From an uncultured Lachnospiraceae bacterium (lineage in GTDB: Bacteria > Bacillota > Clostridia > Lachnospirales > Lachnospiraceae): a stretch of 7,480 nucleotides of DNA. Positions 6,213 through 7,480 of the stretch are shown in pieces. Each line of letters begins with the position of its first letter. The first letter of the stretch is position 1. A program made the position numbers and the translations under genes. Below the pieces are notes generated by a model. That model worked only from the letters and a program-made list of their open reading frames with translations, made no database searches and was not told where the DNA came from. Location of the stretch: assembly GCA_910584115.1 (NCBI GenBank), contig CAJTYN010000151.1:1-7480 (forward strand). Reading direction: 5' to 3'.

Positions 6213-6241
6213 TTGCAAATACCAATATTTTGCAATATAAT
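6213..6241 (+). promoter_or_regulatory. Internal promoter for tuf
   Basis: TTGCAA (6213-6218) and a perfect TATAAT (6236-6241) are separated by 17 bases in the AT-rich fusA-tuf gap. Transcription would start near 6248, with a leader of about 55 bases containing a short GCCC-GGAG-GGGC hairpin (around 6260-6271). It would add tuf transcripts to those reading through from the str promoter. Confidence 0.75.
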
Positions 6242-6284
6242 TAGTATTAGTAAATTCTGGCCCGGAGGGGCGGATTGTTTATTT

Positions 6285-6291
6285 AAGGAGG
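6285..6291 (+). promoter_or_regulatory. Ribosome binding site of tuf
   Basis: AAGGAGG lies ten bases before the ATG at 6302. It matches the anti-Shine-Dalgarno sequence fully and supports high-level translation. Confidence 0.88.
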
Positions 6292-6301
6292 ACATTGAAA
6301 A

Positions 6302-7480
6302 ATGGCTAAAGCTAAATTTGAGAGGACGAAACCGCATTGTAATATCGGGACCATCGGACACGTAGACCATGGTAAGACAACACTGACAGCCGCTATCACA
6401 AAGACTCTGAACGCAAGGCTGGGTACTGGCGAGATCGTAGCGTTTGAGAACATCGATAAGGCTCCGGAAGAGAGAGAGCGTGGTATCACGATCTCCACAG
6501 CGCACGTAGAGTATGAGACAGAGAACCGTCACTACGCACACGTAGACTGCCCAGGGCATGCTGACTATGTAAAGAACATGATCACTGGTGCTGCTCAGAT
6601 GGATGGCGCGATCCTTGTTGTTGCCGCTACCGATGGTGTTATGGCTCAGACAAAAGAGCACATCCTTCTGTCCCGTCAGGTAGGCGTTCCTTACATCGTT
6701 GTATTCATGAACAAATGTGACATGGTAGACGATGAAGAGCTGCTCGAGCTGGTAGACATGGAGATCCGTGAGCTGCTCAGCGAATATGAATTCCCGGGCG
6801 ACGACACACCGATCATCCAGGGTTCCGCTCTGAAAGCTCTCGAAGATCCCAGCGGCGAATGGGGCGACAAGATCCTTGAGCTGATGAAAGCTGTAGACGA
6901 GTGGGTACCGGATCCGCAGAGGGATACGGACAAGCCGTTCATCATGCCTGTCGAGGACGTATTCTCCATCACAGGCCGTGGTACAGTCGCTACTGGTAGG
7001 GTAGAAGCTGGTACACTGCATGTAGGCGAAGAAGTCGAGATCGTTGGTATCAAAGAAGAGACGATGAAGACTGTCGTAACTGGTATCGAGATGTTCCGTA
7101 AACTCCTGGACGAGGCTCAGGCTGGTGATAACATCGGTGCCCTGCTCCGTGGTATCCAGAGGACAGAGATTGAAAGAGGACAGGTATTGGCTCAGCCAGG
7201 GACCATCAAATGCCATACGAAATTTACCGCTCAGGTATACGTATTGACAAAAGACGAGGGTGGCCGTCATACACCGTTCTTCAACAACTACAGGCCGCAG
7301 TTCTATTTCAGGACAACAGACGTGACAGGTGTCTGCAACCTGCCTGAAAACGTAGAGATGTGCATGCCTGGTGATAACGTAGAGATGACGATCGAGCTGA
7401 TCCATCCGATCGCTATGGAGCAGGGTCTTACATTCGCTATCCGTGAGGGTGGACGTACAGTAGGATCTGGCCGTGTGGCT
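6302..7480 (+). CDS. tuf: Translation elongation factor Tu (3'-truncated by window edge)
   Basis: EF-Tu carries aminoacyl-tRNA to the ribosomal A site as a GTP complex. The frame is open for 393 codons to the window edge and ends ...TVGSGRVA, so about four codons and the stop are missing. The start MAKAKFERTKPHCNIGTIGH is at ATG 6302. Motifs are the P-loop GHVDHGKT (19-26), switch I RGITIST (60-66, T63 magnesium-coordinating), DCPGH (82-86, with H86 equivalent to the catalytic H84 of E. coli) and NKCD (137-140). After NKCD the protein has MVDDEELLELV as in Firmicutes. Domain 2 begins around PFIMPVEDVFSITGRGTVATGRVE and domain 3 around KFTAQVYVLTKDEGGRHTPFF. DGVMAQTKEH replaces the more common DGPMPQT; I regard this as lineage variation. 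Arg codons are almost only CGT and AGG. It is expressed from its own promoter and from the str operon. Confidence 0.98.
   Translation, partial: MAKAKFERTKPHCNIGTIGHVDHGKTTLTAAITKTLNARLGTGEIVAFENIDKAPEERERGITISTAHVEYETENRHYAHVDCPGHADYVKNMITGAAQMDGAILVVAATDGVMAQTKEHILLSRQVGVPYIVVFMNKCDMVDDEELLELVDMEIRELLSEYEFPGDDTPIIQGSALKALEDPSGEWGDKILELMKAVDEWVPDPQRDTDKPFIMPVEDVFSITGRGTVATGRVEAGTLHVGEEVEIVGIKEETMKTVVTGIEMFRKLLDEAQAGDNIGALLRGIQRTEIERGQVLAQPGTIKCHTKFTAQVYVLTKDEGGRHTPFFNNYRPQFYFRTTDVTGVCNLPENVEMCMPGDNVEMTIELIHPIAMEQGLTFAIREGGRTVGSGRVA

Noticed and set aside
5993..7405. 470-residue open frame on the minus strand across fusA and tuf
   Set aside because: It lies antisense to two intact, highly conserved genes, shows no recognisable domain and no SD was identified. 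Long antisense frames are common opposite codon-biased genes.

Overview
The window is a piece of a Gram-positive, Clostridia-type chromosome, most likely Lachnospiraceae. It carries the 3' half of rpoC and the str operon in the order rpsL, rpsG, fusA, tuf, all on the + strand. The family assignment is an inference. It rests on an RpoC trigger loop without the large proteobacterial insertion, an S12 with the longer Firmicutes-type N-terminal region, an EF-G with a short insertion before its G3 motif of the kind I associate with Lachnospiraceae, and near-consensus sigma-A promoters with 17-base spacers.

Layout. Bases 1-1712 encode the C-terminal half of RNA polymerase beta', ending in a long, repetitive acidic tail. 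A strong intrinsic terminator (1717-1768) closes the rpoBC unit. A self-contained island follows (about 1769-2770): a promoter, a leader with a run of ten G, a 31-codon ORF with its own Shine-Dalgarno, a gene for a 188-residue secreted protein with a DxDxDG calcium-type loop, and a strong GC-rich terminator. The island is visibly AT-richer than its neighbours and interrupts the rpoC to rpsL junction that is usually short. A perfect-consensus promoter (2814-2842) then drives the str operon through a leader of about 145 bases. That leader contains a terminator-like hairpin plus T5, so attenuation is possible.

The str operon encodes S12 and S7 of the 30S subunit, the translocase EF-G, and EF-Tu, which is cut by the window edge about four codons before its expected stop. 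The rpsL-rpsG gap is unusually long (196 bases). rpsG and fusA are tightly spaced, and tuf has an additional strong internal promoter, which fits the need for excess EF-Tu. Start codons along the operon are ATG, GTG, TTG, ATG.

The housekeeping genes are ordinary. The parts that deserve attention are the inserted secreted-protein module with its poly-G leader and small ORF, the rpsL leader hairpin, the long rpsL-rpsG spacer and the acidic RpoC tail. I see no mobile element, CRISPR array, tRNA or rRNA, and nothing that amounts to a clearly new defence or metabolic system.
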